In this document: positions 1-8,443 of the stretch, piece after piece
How the letters are laid out: every line of letters starts with the position of its first letter
Position numbering within the stretch: position 1 is the stretch's first letter
Assembly (NCBI GenBank): GCA_038734945.1
Contig: JAVYOA010000002.1
Location: forward strand, 248,001 to 312,000
Source of the DNA: Fervidicoccaceae archaeon
GTDB taxonomy: Archaea; Thermoproteota; Thermoprotei_A; Sulfolobales; Fervidicoccaceae
Length of the DNA: 64,000 nucleotides
Reading direction: 5' to 3'
Notes under the pieces: generated by a model
What the model was told of the DNA's origin: nothing
What the model saw: the letters and a program-made list of their open reading frames with translations, nothing else
Databases searched by the model: none
Translations under genes and position numbers: made by a program

Positions 1-1
1 T

Positions 2-316
2 GATATTGACCTATCGAATGAAAATGATTTGAGTGTGGAGGGGTTGAAAATGAGAGTCCTGAGAGTTCCAGGCCACTCTCCAGGAAGCGTTTCTTTCCTA
101 ATTAACGATGGAGAGGCCTGCTTGACAGGGGATACGCTCTTCAGAGGTTTTGTGGGCAGGACTGATTTTCCAGGAGGGAGCGAGGATGAGCTTAAGAAGA
201 GCCTAAGAACTTTAGTTGATTTGCTGGGAGATCAGGCGCTCATCTTGCCTGGGCATGGTCCTGAAACATCAATGAAGAATGAGAGAAAATGGCTTCTCGA
301 ATGGATTGGATATTAG
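2..316 (+). CDS. MBL-fold hydrolase, 3' part only
   Basis: This is the C-terminal part of a metallo-beta-lactamase-fold hydrolase of the glyoxalase II-like group. The reading frame is open to the window edge, so the start and the metal-binding HxHxDH motif lie upstream. Visible motifs are GHSPGSVSF (metal-ligand His), the GDTLF loop with its bridging Asp, and PGHGPET near the end with the last ligand His. Proteins of this type hydrolyse thioesters or related substrates with two metal ions. The substrate cannot be told from the sequence. A flavoprotein gene follows after 12 bases. Confidence 0.85.
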   Translation, partial: DIDLSNENDLSVEGLKMRVLRVPGHSPGSVSFLINDGEACLTGDTLFRGFVGRTDFPGGSEDELKKSLRTLVDLLGDQALILPGHGPETSMKNERKWLLEWIGY

Positions 317-328
317 GAGGGGAAACAG

Positions 329-1045
329 ATGTCGAGCATTCCAAGAATTGTTATCATGGAGGCATCTCCAAGAAAATATGGCAACTCTGCAAAGCTAGCA
401 TATGTTGCTGAGAAGGGGGTGATTGATGAGGGTTGCTCAGCTGAAATTGTCTGGATAGCTGATCTGAGCATAAAGCCATGCATAGGATGCGTTTCAGATG
501 ATATAATGGAGTGCAAGTTTCCATGCGTTATAAATGATGACTTCAACTCCTTTGCGCAGAAGCTCATATCTTCAGAGGGAATAATAGTCTCCACTCCAAT
601 ATACTGGTACATGGTTCCTGGACAGCTGAAAATTCTTCTGGACAGGATGACAAGCCTAGAGAACATGCTCCTTCACTCTGGAAGAAGCCTGCTCGATGGA
701 AAGGTTGCTGCCTTCATTGCTACTGGAAACGATGCCGGGACATCCATGGCAATTTCCTATTTGATGGATGTCTTCAATAGCTACGGATGCCACATACCTG
801 CTTGGGCCCTTGCATATCACCACTCCTATGATGATGTTCTTGAAAATGGATTTGCTGTTATCGATGCTTACAATATAGGAAAGAACGTGTGCAGGCTATC
901 AAAGATATTGAGGAGCGTTAAAGATGATCCCTGGTACACCTTCGATGTTGATGTTGAGGAGCTGAGAAAATTTGCTAGGAAGAGAGCAGAGTCTCAGAAA
1001 GGAGAGCTGCTAGAAAACAGGAGGAGGAAAATCAATGGAGAGTAG
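329..1045 (+). CDS. NADPH-dependent FMN reductase / iron-sulfur flavoprotein family
   Basis: A 238-residue flavodoxin-fold oxidoreductase. The N-terminal ASPRKYGNSAKLA loop is the FMN-phosphate site. STPIYWYMVPGQLKILLDRM around residue 90 is the family signature. Between them is a Cys-rich stretch, CIGC followed by ECKFPC (C-x2-C-x7-C-x3-C), where iron-sulfur flavoproteins carry a cluster; whether one binds here is not certain from this spacing. The start has a strong GGAGGGG ribosome binding site. It overlaps the following Nudix gene by 11 bases, so the two are co-translated. Likely role: electron transfer or quinone/nitro-group reduction. Confidence 0.8.
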   Translation: MSSIPRIVIMEASPRKYGNSAKLAYVAEKGVIDEGCSAEIVWIADLSIKPCIGCVSDDIMECKFPCVINDDFNSFAQKLISSEGIIVSTPIYWYMVPGQLKILLDRMTSLENMLLHSGRSLLDGKVAAFIATGNDAGTSMAISYLMDVFNSYGCHIPAWALAYHHSYDDVLENGFAVIDAYNIGKNVCRLSKILRSVKDDPWYTFDVDVEELRKFARKRAESQKGELLENRRRKINGE

Positions 1046-1499
1046 GGAGAGACCCTACATAGGGGTTGGAGCCGTTGTGTTTGATTCCAGGGGCAGGATT
1101 CTGCTGGTCAGGAGGGGATATCCTCCACAGAAGGGGAAGTGGGCAATCCCAGGCGGGCATCTTGAGCTTGGAGAAACTATTTTCGAGGGAGCGAGGAGGG
1201 AGCTTCTCGAGGAAACAGGATTGGAAGGAGAGCCAAAGTGCATAGTAAATCTTGATGAGCTGATTGTGAGGGATTCCAATGGAAATGTGAAGAAGCATTT
1301 CGTTCTCATAGATGTTCTCTTTGACAGCATCTGGGGATCTCTGAGAGCTGGAAGTGATGCAGTTGAGGCTAGGTTCTTCGATATAGAGGAAATAAAGGAG
1401 AGCGCTGAGGTCTCCTTCTCCACAAGGACCTTTCTGAGAAAGCTTCTGAACAATGAGCTATACTGCATAGAAACCTATGTCAACCAATATGCTGAGTAG
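1035..1499 (+). CDS. Nudix hydrolase
   Basis: A 154-residue Nudix (MutT/ADP-ribose pyrophosphatase-like) hydrolase that cleaves a nucleoside diphosphate linked to another group. A complete Nudix box spans residues 41-63: G41, E47, R55, E56, E59, E60 and G62 match the pattern GX5EX7REUXEEXGU. The start ATG sits inside the end of the upstream flavoprotein gene and has a GGAGG site just before it. The C-terminus overlaps the end of the convergent minus-strand gene by 20 bases. Substrate unknown; house-cleaning or ADP-ribose are the usual options. Confidence 0.85.
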   Translation: MESRERPYIGVGAVVFDSRGRILLVRRGYPPQKGKWAIPGGHLELGETIFEGARRELLEETGLEGEPKCIVNLDELIVRDSNGNVKKHFVLIDVLFDSIWGSLRAGSDAVEARFFDIEEIKESAEVSFSTRTFLRKLLNNELYCIETYVNQYAE

Positions 1500-2073
1500 T
1501 TCTCACTCCCCCCCCCCCACCAACACTCTCTAATTCTGTGCGCTTTATTGTCACAACTATTATACCATCGCGCTTCTCAACATTCCAATTCCCCTCATTG
1601 CCAAGAGCTGCTGAGCTTATCCCTCTGAAAAGCATGTATAGGAAATCCATGCTTTCCTTGTGATCTATTGAGAGGTTTATTATGAGCCTTTTTTCCTTCT
1701 CGTTTCCCCACTCTGGAAATATGTTCGTTTCTCCTACAAAGAGTGTTGCTAATCTCTCTATCAGTACAGCAGGATCATTCTGCTTGAATCTCGCACGCGC
1801 AACTTCATATATGACCTTGCCCAGCTGCTCCACGTCCTCGAGAGGAATTCTTGGTGGCTGAAGGCGAAAGCCCATGGTCTTAAGCGTGTCAAACAGAATC
1901 AAGTCGAGAGCTATATTTTCTGGCTCGTTTATCTTTGCCTTGTAGAGGAGGAGATAGGTTTCAAGGGCCTTATTTGTCAAATTATACATGCTCATGTTTC
2001 TTTTCTTTGCTAGCTCGAGAAGCTCCTCTGCTATATTTTGATCTGCTGCTATGATTTTCCTGCTAAAGGGCAA
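1480..2073 (-). CDS. Hypothetical protein with a poly-Gly tail at a poly-C tract
   Basis: A 197-residue protein of unknown function. The first 45 residues (around NIAEELLELAKKRNMSMYNLTNKALETYLL) look like a ribbon-helix-helix or similar DNA-binding helix pair; that is an inference. The rest is mixed alpha/beta with no motif I recognise. The reading frame crosses an 11-base C run (1508-1518; G on the coding strand), which gives five glycines and then nine residues that overlap the convergent Nudix gene. One G fewer would end the protein with Gly-Glu-stop directly after the run, so the true C-terminus is uncertain. It is a single gene facing away from the next plus-strand gene. Confidence 0.6.
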   Translation of the reverse strand: MPFSRKIIAADQNIAEELLELAKKRNMSMYNLTNKALETYLLLYKAKINEPENIALDLILFDTLKTMGFRLQPPRIPLEDVEQLGKVIYEVARARFKQNDPAVLIERLATLFVGETNIFPEWGNEKEKRLIINLSIDHKESMDFLYMLFRGISSAALGNEGNWNVEKRDGIIVVTIKRTELESVGGGGGVRTTQHIG

Positions 2074-2229
2074 TTCTCTGTGCCACCTATCATAAATATT
2101 ATTCTACATGGATTATATTTAAAACTTATATCAAAATGCTATTAGAAAATGTCTAGTTTTTTACAGGTTTCTTGAAAAAATGCTAAAGTTTTTATATTGA
2201 TATTTTCGGAAAAATAAGAGGGAATTCGC

Positions 2230-2901
2230 TTGATAGATATTGCTAACAGCATGCTACTCTCCGATTTGCTCGTGGCTGTGCTGCTGCTAGTCTACAGCTT
2301 GTTCATCATATTCGTCTTCACAAAAAGAATCTATTCGTACATGATCAAGAGAGGCTTCGGGGAAAAGAGAGCAGCATACTTGAACAGAAAAATTGTTCAT
2401 ATTTCTATCGGGGGATTTGTCTCTGCAGCAATACCTTTCATTTTTCACTACCCCTTTGTCCCAGCGCTAGCTGCCTGGATCCTGGGGTTTTACTTGTTGT
2501 ATAGAAGAGAAAAGGGCTCTCTAATGTACTGGTTTCAGGTTAGGGAAAATGCATACGAAGTTAACTTCGCATTTGCATGGGGAGCAGCTGTCCTAGCTCT
2601 CTGGACTGCTCTGGGGAATCCCTTTGTTGCAATGCTTCCTCCAATGCTTGTTAGCTTTGGAGACGGAGTAACGGGGATAGTTAGGAATCTCATGTTCAAA
2701 AGGAGAACTAAGCACTGGGCTGGAAATCTCGCAATGGCCCTTCTAATGGTACCTATTGGCTTTCTATATGCAGGAGCGGTTGGGGTATTGGCTTCTCTAA
2801 TAGCATCGTACATAGAGAGGTTTGAATTTGGAATAATCGATGACAATGTTCTAATTGTTCTATCCTCGAGCCTGATTATTCTGGGGGCCAGATTAATTTA
2901 G
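2230..2901 (+). CDS. CTP_transf_1-family membrane protein (dolichol/phytol kinase-like)
   Basis: A 223-residue integral membrane protein with about six or seven hydrophobic segments. The pattern LNRKIVHISIGGF near residue 55 and FGDGVTGIVRN...KHWAGNLAM near residues 144-170 matches the CDP-diglyceride synthase/dolichol kinase/phytol kinase superfamily, in which Gly-Asp and the following Lys-x-Trp-x-Gly region bind the nucleotide. A likely reaction is CTP-dependent phosphorylation of a polyprenol or other isoprenoid alcohol. The start is TTG; an AT-rich promoter-like stretch precedes it. Next to it, convergently, are a flippase and a PAP2 phosphatase, which fits lipid-carrier metabolism. The precise substrate is not known. 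Confidence 0.7.
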   Translation: MIDIANSMLLSDLLVAVLLLVYSLFIIFVFTKRIYSYMIKRGFGEKRAAYLNRKIVHISIGGFVSAAIPFIFHYPFVPALAAWILGFYLLYRREKGSLMYWFQVRENAYEVNFAFAWGAAVLALWTALGNPFVAMLPPMLVSFGDGVTGIVRNLMFKRRTKHWAGNLAMALLMVPIGFLYAGAVGVLASLIASYIERFEFGIIDDNVLIVLSSSLIILGARLI

Positions 2902-2909
2902 CATTGCTG

Positions 2910-4418
2910 CTACTCCAGCAGGGGTTCGAGTATTGGCTTAAGTCTCGTGTAGAGGGCAGAGGCCCTTTCCTTTCCAAGAAGTGCCCTTCCTATTTCTCTC
3001 AAATCGCTTAAGGTAATTATCTTCAGCTTTATGTACAGGACATAGGAAAGAGAGAGAAGCAGCATCCCATATATCCAGCTCAATTTAGAGAGATAGAGGA
3101 GGAGGCCAATTGAATATGGCACGCTGAGAACTATTATCAAGCTCCTTCTATCGAAAAACACATTTGCCTTCTTAGCCCTTTCGTAGAAGTACAGGGTTCC
3201 CATGATTGTTCCTATGACGGTTGTTATGGCAACTCCTGTGCCCCCAAGCATTGGTGCAAATATGAAATAGAGGAACACCCTTGGAAGATTCGTGAATGTC
3301 CCGCCCCAGAAAATTGAAGAATAATCTCCATATGCATAGAGAAGGCTCGTCACAAAGCTTGTATATGCAACAAGAGGGGAAGAGAGCAGAAGAATTGTTA
3401 GTGCCGGCCAACCTGCAGAGAGATCCTCTCCGAAAAGAGTCAGGAAAAGCTTTGGATATATCATAACAAATACTCCTATGGGCATCATGAGGGCAAGGCT
3501 GAGTCTGAAAACCCTTGCTCCCGTCCTCTTCCTTCCATCGGACATTCCACTAAGAACGGGAAGGAGGAGGCCGTTCATTGCATTGGATATCATGATAACA
3601 ACATTGGAGAGCTGTGAAGCGATATAGTAGGCACCAGTCTCCAGGCTTCCAATCGAGCCGTAGAGGACAAGGATCCCCATCCACTGGCCAACTGTTGATA
3701 TCAAACCTGGTGCCCAGCTGGGAATCCCTGCCCTGAGGAGCTCCTTAAGCCTATCAATGGAAAAAGTTGGATGGAGCTCGGCAATTCTCAGAGACTGAGC
3801 AGCATTGATCATTCCCTGGAGGAGGGAATTCATCATGTAGCCAACAGCTACCCCCTTCCAACCAAAGCCCAACTCGAAAAGAGATATCCCGAGGATGAAC
3901 TTTATAGCTACTGAGATTATGACGGAGAGAAATATTCTTTTTGTCTGGAGAGCGCTCTGAAGGAATGAGCTAAAGCTCCCAAGAAACGAAAAGAGGTTGA
4001 AAATAGCAGCGAAGAGCATCATGCTTCTTGAGTATCCATATGCACCAGGGAAAAAGTATCCGATGGCTAATATAGTTAAGCTCCCCATTGTATAGACTAA
4101 AAGAGAGAAAATTGAGGCAGTCCAGAGGTATTCGGTTGCGCACTTTCTGGGATTTTCATCGATTCCCAGGCAATATCCAGTGAACCTGCTGAGACCTGTA
4201 TTAATTCCTAGGTTCACCAAACCTCCAACAAGAGAGGAGAGGCCCACAACAACTGAGAGAATGCCAACGATCTCTCCTCCTCCTAGCCTTGATATTATCA
4301 TCCAGAAGAAGAAGCCCTGAAGATTGCTGACTATTGTTGAAAGATAGAGCCAGAGAGCTCCAGAGAAAACCCTTCCAATTTGGCTTTCTCTCTCCAAATC
4401 AATCACTTTCCCCGACAA
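2910..4418 (-). CDS. Polysaccharide/oligosaccharide flippase (MATE/Wzx-like)
   Basis: A 502-residue membrane protein with about 12-14 hydrophobic segments spread over its whole length. The N-terminal GALWLYLSTIVSNLQGFFFW and the LGGGEIVGILSVV stretch are typical of the polysaccharide biosynthesis family of the MOP exporter superfamily. Such proteins move lipid-linked oligosaccharides across the membrane. It ends with a short cytoplasmic tail (TRLKPILEPLLE). The upstream PAP2-phosphatase gene ends only 10 bases before this start, so the two probably share an mRNA. A role in N-glycan or surface-glycan export is an inference from family and neighbours. Confidence 0.8.
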   Translation of the reverse strand: MSGKVIDLERESQIGRVFSGALWLYLSTIVSNLQGFFFWMIISRLGGGEIVGILSVVVGLSSLVGGLVNLGINTGLSRFTGYCLGIDENPRKCATEYLWTASIFSLLVYTMGSLTILAIGYFFPGAYGYSRSMMLFAAIFNLFSFLGSFSSFLQSALQTKRIFLSVIISVAIKFILGISLFELGFGWKGVAVGYMMNSLLQGMINAAQSLRIAELHPTFSIDRLKELLRAGIPSWAPGLISTVGQWMGILVLYGSIGSLETGAYYIASQLSNVVIMISNAMNGLLLPVLSGMSDGRKRTGARVFRLSLALMMPIGVFVMIYPKLFLTLFGEDLSAGWPALTILLLSSPLVAYTSFVTSLLYAYGDYSSIFWGGTFTNLPRVFLYFIFAPMLGGTGVAITTVIGTIMGTLYFYERAKKANVFFDRRSLIIVLSVPYSIGLLLYLSKLSWIYGMLLLSLSYVLYIKLKIITLSDLREIGRALLGKERASALYTRLKPILEPLLE

Positions 4419-4428
4419 GTCTCAGCTC

Positions 4429-5079
4429 TTAGTCCAAGATCCTCTCTCTTTTTCTCAAAATAGATTTATAGAGCTTAATTAGGTGTTTGGACTCAAAGTC
4501 AACAACGTCACTGCAGGCTGCGCCCAAAAATACTCCAACAACTACATCGCTGGTCCAGTGAACTGCTAGGAAAATTCTGGAAAAAGATATTAAAATTACA
4601 TATGACCAGCCCAAAAGTGCCCAGAGCCTTCCCTTCTTCGATAGAAAATAGGATGCAACTGATGCTCTGGAAGAATGACCTGAGGGGAAGGAATAAACAT
4701 CGGAGAGGAGGGAGAAGATAGAAGGTGAAGATACCAGTATTTCTCCTGGCCTTGGCGAAGCAGTGAAATATTTGAGCGCCAAAGTTATTAACGATGTCAA
4801 TACGAGCGCTGATACGAAGTTGAGAAGTTCTATCCTGAATCCTCTAAACTTCATCAGCTGATATATTGCAATCAATACTATGACAATTGCAAATGAATAT
4901 ATGCTGGCCGTTTCTGTAATTATCCTCATGACAATGTTTTCGGATGATGGGAAGAGCGAATAAATGCTTTCGTCTATGCCCCTGAATGCCCCCAGCTCTC
5001 TCGCAGCTATGAGTGCGAGCGTTGCCGCAACCAGCAGAGCAGCTCTGGCTGCCCTCCATCTTTTATTCTTCAAGCTCAA
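4429..5079 (-). CDS. PAP2-superfamily membrane phosphatase
   Basis: A 216-residue membrane phosphatase with all three PAP2 motifs: KYFTASPRPGE (motif 1, Lys and Arg-Pro), FPSGHSSR (motif 2, with the proton-donor His) and SRIFLAVHWTSDVVVG (motif 3, with Arg and the nucleophile His). About five or six transmembrane segments surround these motifs. The family hydrolyses phospholipid or polyprenyl (pyro)phosphates, often to recycle the lipid carrier of glycan synthesis. The start is TTG at 5079. It lies directly upstream of the flippase gene on the same strand. Confidence 0.85.
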   Translation of the reverse strand: MSLKNKRWRAARAALLVAATLALIAARELGAFRGIDESIYSLFPSSENIVMRIITETASIYSFAIVIVLIAIYQLMKFRGFRIELLNFVSALVLTSLITLALKYFTASPRPGEILVSSPSIFSLLSDVYSFPSGHSSRASVASYFLSKKGRLWALLGWSYVILISFSRIFLAVHWTSDVVVGVFLGAACSDVVDFESKHLIKLYKSILRKRERILD

Positions 5080-5137
5080 TGCACCGTTGACATGCTCTTA
5101 TTTAATCCAGTTAATCTATTTTTAAATTTGAGCAAAA

Positions 5138-6049
5138 ATGAGGTATCCTGGAGTTAGAATTGGAGAGATTTTTCTCAATGCATTGAAAAATGAGGACCCT
5201 GAAATTGAGGTAGAGGAGAGCGTTGCATCTGTTTCCCTTCCTGGGGCTCTGGGCAAGTATCCAGGAGTGATATTAACCGAGGATCCGCTTTCTCTTCTGC
5301 TAATTTCAGCTGGCACAAGCTGTGCTATATCTCTTTCTCCAACAGTGGGAGAATCGGCTCTTGCATCATCCGCAGCATTCTTGGGAAAAAAACTAGCATT
5401 TCTCAGCTCCTATTCAATTTCAGAAGGAGAAATAGAGCTCAAAGTTCCCGAAACAATGTTCGATAGCTGCCTAGCTTATTTGAGCGATCCCAACTTTCCA
5501 ACGGGAAGGATTCTCAGCGTGGAGGAAGCTGAAGCTCTTATGAAATTTTTCGACTTCCTCCTGATAGACAGCACATATTCCTTCATGCTAAGAGGAAATG
5601 AGGGAGACCTCATAAGGAGAGAGCACGAAGCCCTTCTAAACAAATCCAGAGACAATTTAGCTTTCATTCTCAGGCTGCACAAGACATATGGCTTGAAAAG
5701 GTACCCAGCCTATCTAGTGATATCCAGCTCTCATAGATTTCTGGAGACGCTGCTTATGCTGGTAGGATGGACCAGAAATGGGATCTCCTCAGCATATATG
5801 AAAATTCTTTCTGATCCGATAGTTAGGGAAAGTGTTAGGAAAAGCGCTCAGATGCTGAACGAGGCTGCTTCTTATCTTAAAGAGAGCTTGAGGAAGCTGG
5901 GATGGGAAACTGTTCACTCCGATATGCCATACTTTCTGATAAAGGGCAGCGGCACGCTTCCAAGCAGTATCCGAACAATGAAGTTGAATGAGTTCGTTGG
6001 AATCAGCCGTGAATATATGCTTGCTATGCCCATGGACTCTAGCAATTGA
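5138..6049 (+). CDS. Divergent PLP-dependent aminotransferase fold I protein
   Basis: A 303-residue protein that resembles class I/II aminotransferases of the histidinol-phosphate or threonine-phosphate decarboxylase type. SDPNFPTGRILSVEEAEAL (about residue 114) matches the NPxNPTG region, and LHKTYGLKRYPAYLV (about residue 185) matches the SKTxGLxGxRxGY region, with the Lys that would bind PLP. It is about 40-60 residues shorter than usual and the glycine/arginine pattern after the Lys is changed, so its activity is uncertain. The start is ATG at 5138. Its stop overlaps an alternative TTG start of the next gene. Confidence 0.65.
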   Translation: MRYPGVRIGEIFLNALKNEDPEIEVEESVASVSLPGALGKYPGVILTEDPLSLLLISAGTSCAISLSPTVGESALASSAAFLGKKLAFLSSYSISEGEIELKVPETMFDSCLAYLSDPNFPTGRILSVEEAEALMKFFDFLLIDSTYSFMLRGNEGDLIRREHEALLNKSRDNLAFILRLHKTYGLKRYPAYLVISSSHRFLETLLMLVGWTRNGISSAYMKILSDPIVRESVRKSAQMLNEAASYLKESLRKLGWETVHSDMPYFLIKGSGTLPSSIRTMKLNEFVGISREYMLAMPMDSSN

Positions 6050-6105
6050 ATATTTACGAAAAATATTTTAATATTGACATATGGAAAAAATCACGGTTGA
6101 CAACC

Positions 6106-7398
6106 ATGGGACAGAGCGAAAAGGAGCTTCTGAAAGAGGCAATAAAGCTCATACATAGGGGAGAGAGCATAGAGAGCATAAAGGCAAAGTATGGAGATCT
6201 TCTCCAGAAAGTGAACCCAGTTGAGATCCCAGTGATAGAGCAGGAGCTCGTGAGGGAGGGGCTTCCCATTCAGGATATTCTGAAGCTTTGCGATCTCCAT
6301 GTAGAGCTTTTCAGAAGCGCTCTAGAGGCAAAGGAGCTCAGGAATGTTCCCAGAGGTCATCCCCTTTCCAATCTATTGAGGGAGAACGAGCATATCTTGA
6401 GGAATGCGGAGGGCCTAGCTGTTCTATCTCAAGCTCTTTTAAAGGGAAATGAGGAGGAAAGAAGGAGGATTTTGGACTCTTTGAAGAGGTACATTTCAGA
6501 GCTGAAGAAAATAAGGATCCATTATAGGAAGAACCAGATGATCCTATTTCCTTATCTTGAGAGGAGAGGTATAAATGCCATTCCCAGAGTTCTATGGGGG
6601 AGAGAGGATCAGGCTATAGTTAAGATAAGAGAGCTTGAGAAACTTCTGGAGCAGGACAGCGAAAAATCATTGGAAAAAATAGCTTCCCTTTCCTTGGAAA
6701 TTTCGAGAGAGATAGCTGATTTGGTCTTCAGAGAGAACAAGATTCTTTATCCAACTCTCTGGTCTCTGCTCAGTGATGGAGAGTGGGCAGCAATAGCTCA
6801 GCTGAGTCAGGAGCTAGGATATGTTGTTGCTCCAGAGGTTGATGTGTGGAGAACAGAGGAGGAGCCAATTTTTCCCTATCAGTTAAGCGAGGATGGAGGA
6901 AAAGTTGTTCTGGAAAAACTTCCTCCAGAAGTTAGAGGCCTTGTTGAATCAGCTGTATTTGAAAGCTTTGATGTCAAGAGAGAGGGAGATATTGAGCTGA
7001 GGACTGGATTTCTCTCCAGGGATCAGCTCGAGGGAATCTTCGATTCTATTCCCCTAGAGCTAACATTTGCAGACAGCAATGACCGCATAAAGTTCTTCTC
7101 CAAGTCAAGATATATGGGGGGCTTTCCAAGGAGCAAGAGCATAATTGGAAGAAGGCTGGAGTTCTGCCACCCGCCGAGGCTTGAGAACTATGTCCGTCTT
7201 AACGTGAATTTGCTGAAGGAAGGTAAGCTGCCATACAGAGAGTTCTGGACTAGGTCTGGAGACAGAATATTGAGGGTTATCGTTGCAGGGATAAGGGGAA
7301 GGGACAACGAATATCTGGGAACGCTCGAGATTGTTGAGGACTTCACAGAAGTGCTGAAGAATCCAGAGGAGATAGTGAAAAAGATAGTGGTGCTCTGA
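6106..7398 (+). CDS. DUF438 / hemerythrin-like / PAS sensor protein
   Basis: A cytoplasmic sensor-like protein of about 430 residues. The first ~80 residues are DUF438 (LLKEAIKLIHRGESIESI...). A hemerythrin-like HHE helical bundle follows, with His and Glu ligands in NEHILRNAEGL, HYRKNQMILFPYLERRG and FRENKILYPTLW. The last ~110 residues form a PAS domain ending LGTLEIVEDFTEV. Such bundles bind a di-iron centre or another O2/NO-reactive cofactor. I take ATG 6106 as the start; the frame is open from TTG 6046, but that part is AT-rich and looks like a promoter. An HTH regulator follows one base after the stop. Confidence 0.8.
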   Translation: MGQSEKELLKEAIKLIHRGESIESIKAKYGDLLQKVNPVEIPVIEQELVREGLPIQDILKLCDLHVELFRSALEAKELRNVPRGHPLSNLLRENEHILRNAEGLAVLSQALLKGNEEERRRILDSLKRYISELKKIRIHYRKNQMILFPYLERRGINAIPRVLWGREDQAIVKIRELEKLLEQDSEKSLEKIASLSLEISREIADLVFRENKILYPTLWSLLSDGEWAAIAQLSQELGYVVAPEVDVWRTEEEPIFPYQLSEDGGKVVLEKLPPEVRGLVESAVFESFDVKREGDIELRTGFLSRDQLEGIFDSIPLELTFADSNDRIKFFSKSRYMGGFPRSKSIIGRRLEFCHPPRLENYVRLNVNLLKEGKLPYREFWTRSGDRILRVIVAGIRGRDNEYLGTLEIVEDFTEVLKNPEEIVKKIVVL

Positions 7399-7399
7399 G

Positions 7400-7780
7400 A
7401 TGATGAGCCCCTTTCTCATAGCATACCGCTATGTGCTGCCAAGCATAAGGAGATATCTTGTAATTGAGCTTGCAAGGAGGGGAAGGAGCGAATATGATAT
7501 TGCAAAGATGCTAGGAATATCAGTGAGCGCTGCTTCGAGATATATAAATGGGAGGAGGGGTGCTCTGCTTAATTTAGAGAGCGATGATATGACAAGGAAG
7601 GAGATAGAGAGGCTAGCTTCCGAGCTGGAGAAAGGAAAAGATGTGGATGTTGAGGAAAAGCTTCACATTATAGCAGCATCACTGCTCTCGAGAAAAGTTC
7701 TCTGTCCATTCCACTATGAAATGGATCCCTCTCCTCCTCCAGCCAATTGCTCGGTCTGCTCCACATTGTTTGCAAAGTAA
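7400..7780 (+). CDS. HTH transcriptional regulator with C-terminal Cys/His motif
   Basis: A 126-residue predicted DNA-binding protein resembling the small archaeal regulators of COG2522. A helix-turn-helix covers residues 29-52 (YDIAKMLGISVSAASRYINGRR). The C-terminus carries C102, H105, C117 and C120 (CPFH, then CSVC), which could bind a metal or an iron-sulfur cluster. The start (ATG 7400, or ATG 7403) directly follows the stop of the DUF438 sensor, so the pair is very probably one operon and may form a redox- or gas-responsive switch. That function is inferred. Confidence 0.75.
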   Translation: MMSPFLIAYRYVLPSIRRYLVIELARRGRSEYDIAKMLGISVSAASRYINGRRGALLNLESDDMTRKEIERLASELEKGKDVDVEEKLHIIAASLLSRKVLCPFHYEMDPSPPPANCSVCSTLFAK

Positions 7781-7782
7781 TG

Positions 7783-8349
7783 CTATTTTGCATAGATCTT
7801 CTTCAAGGCTTTTTTTGGATCGTGCTTCTTTCTGCTTGTTTGCTTGTGCTTGACTTTTCCCCTCTCTCTACTCTTCCTCAAAGTGTTGTGCTTCTCAATG
7901 CTATGAGCATCTTTTTTCTCCGGTGTTCCTAAATTCTCATCACTGCCTTCAGTCCTAGGAAGTTGCTCAATTTTTCCTCCTTGTTCGTTCAGCTGCGATG
8001 AATTGGAGATTGTGGAACTAGGATCACTTTTATTAAATTCCGGATTTTCCAAGCTAAAGGCTTCTCTCTTTATAGAAGCTGATTCAATACTAGCTGCTTC
8101 ACCTGAATTTTCCTCAGCAGTCCTGTCTTGTTCATCTGATAAGGAAGAAATCTGGGATCCTTCATTGCTATATGTCGTTCCGCTAACATTTATCCAGTTG
8201 ATTGCTGCGAGAGCTATCAGGCCGAGTATTAAAGCCAATCCGAGATAGCCCGGACTGATGCTCAGCTCCACCAGAAGAAGTATGGATAATGCTGCCAATG
8301 CTATGAAAGAACTTGCCAATATCTTATCTCTTCTCCATACTTTTGCCAT
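7783..8349 (-). CDS. Small membrane protein with long charged tail
   Basis: A 188-residue protein that I do not recognise. Two adjacent hydrophobic segments lie at residues ~10-50 (SSFIALAALSILLLVEL and LGLALILGLIALAAINWI). A Ser/Glu/Asn-rich region of about 90 residues follows and looks disordered. The C-terminal ~35 residues are Lys/Arg-rich. The layout suggests a membrane anchor with a basic tail that could bind nucleic acid or acidic partners; this is inference only. It converges on the HTH regulator gene with two bases between the stops. Confidence 0.6.
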   Translation of the reverse strand: MAKVWRRDKILASSFIALAALSILLLVELSISPGYLGLALILGLIALAAINWINVSGTTYSNEGSQISSLSDEQDRTAEENSGEAASIESASIKREAFSLENPEFNKSDPSSTISNSSQLNEQGGKIEQLPRTEGSDENLGTPEKKDAHSIEKHNTLRKSRERGKVKHKQTSRKKHDPKKALKKIYAK

Positions 8350-8443
8350 TCCTGCTCAGCTCTTCAATTTTAAATATGCATAGTTTTAACATTCCTGGAT
8401 GCAATTAGAGATTGTTTAGAGTATAAAAGAGGGAGGACTAATC

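Noticed and set aside
6046-6105. TTG 6046 as start of the DUF438 protein.
   Set aside because: The extra 20 codons are AT-rich, have no ribosome binding site and look like a promoter; the DUF438 domain begins after ATG 6106.
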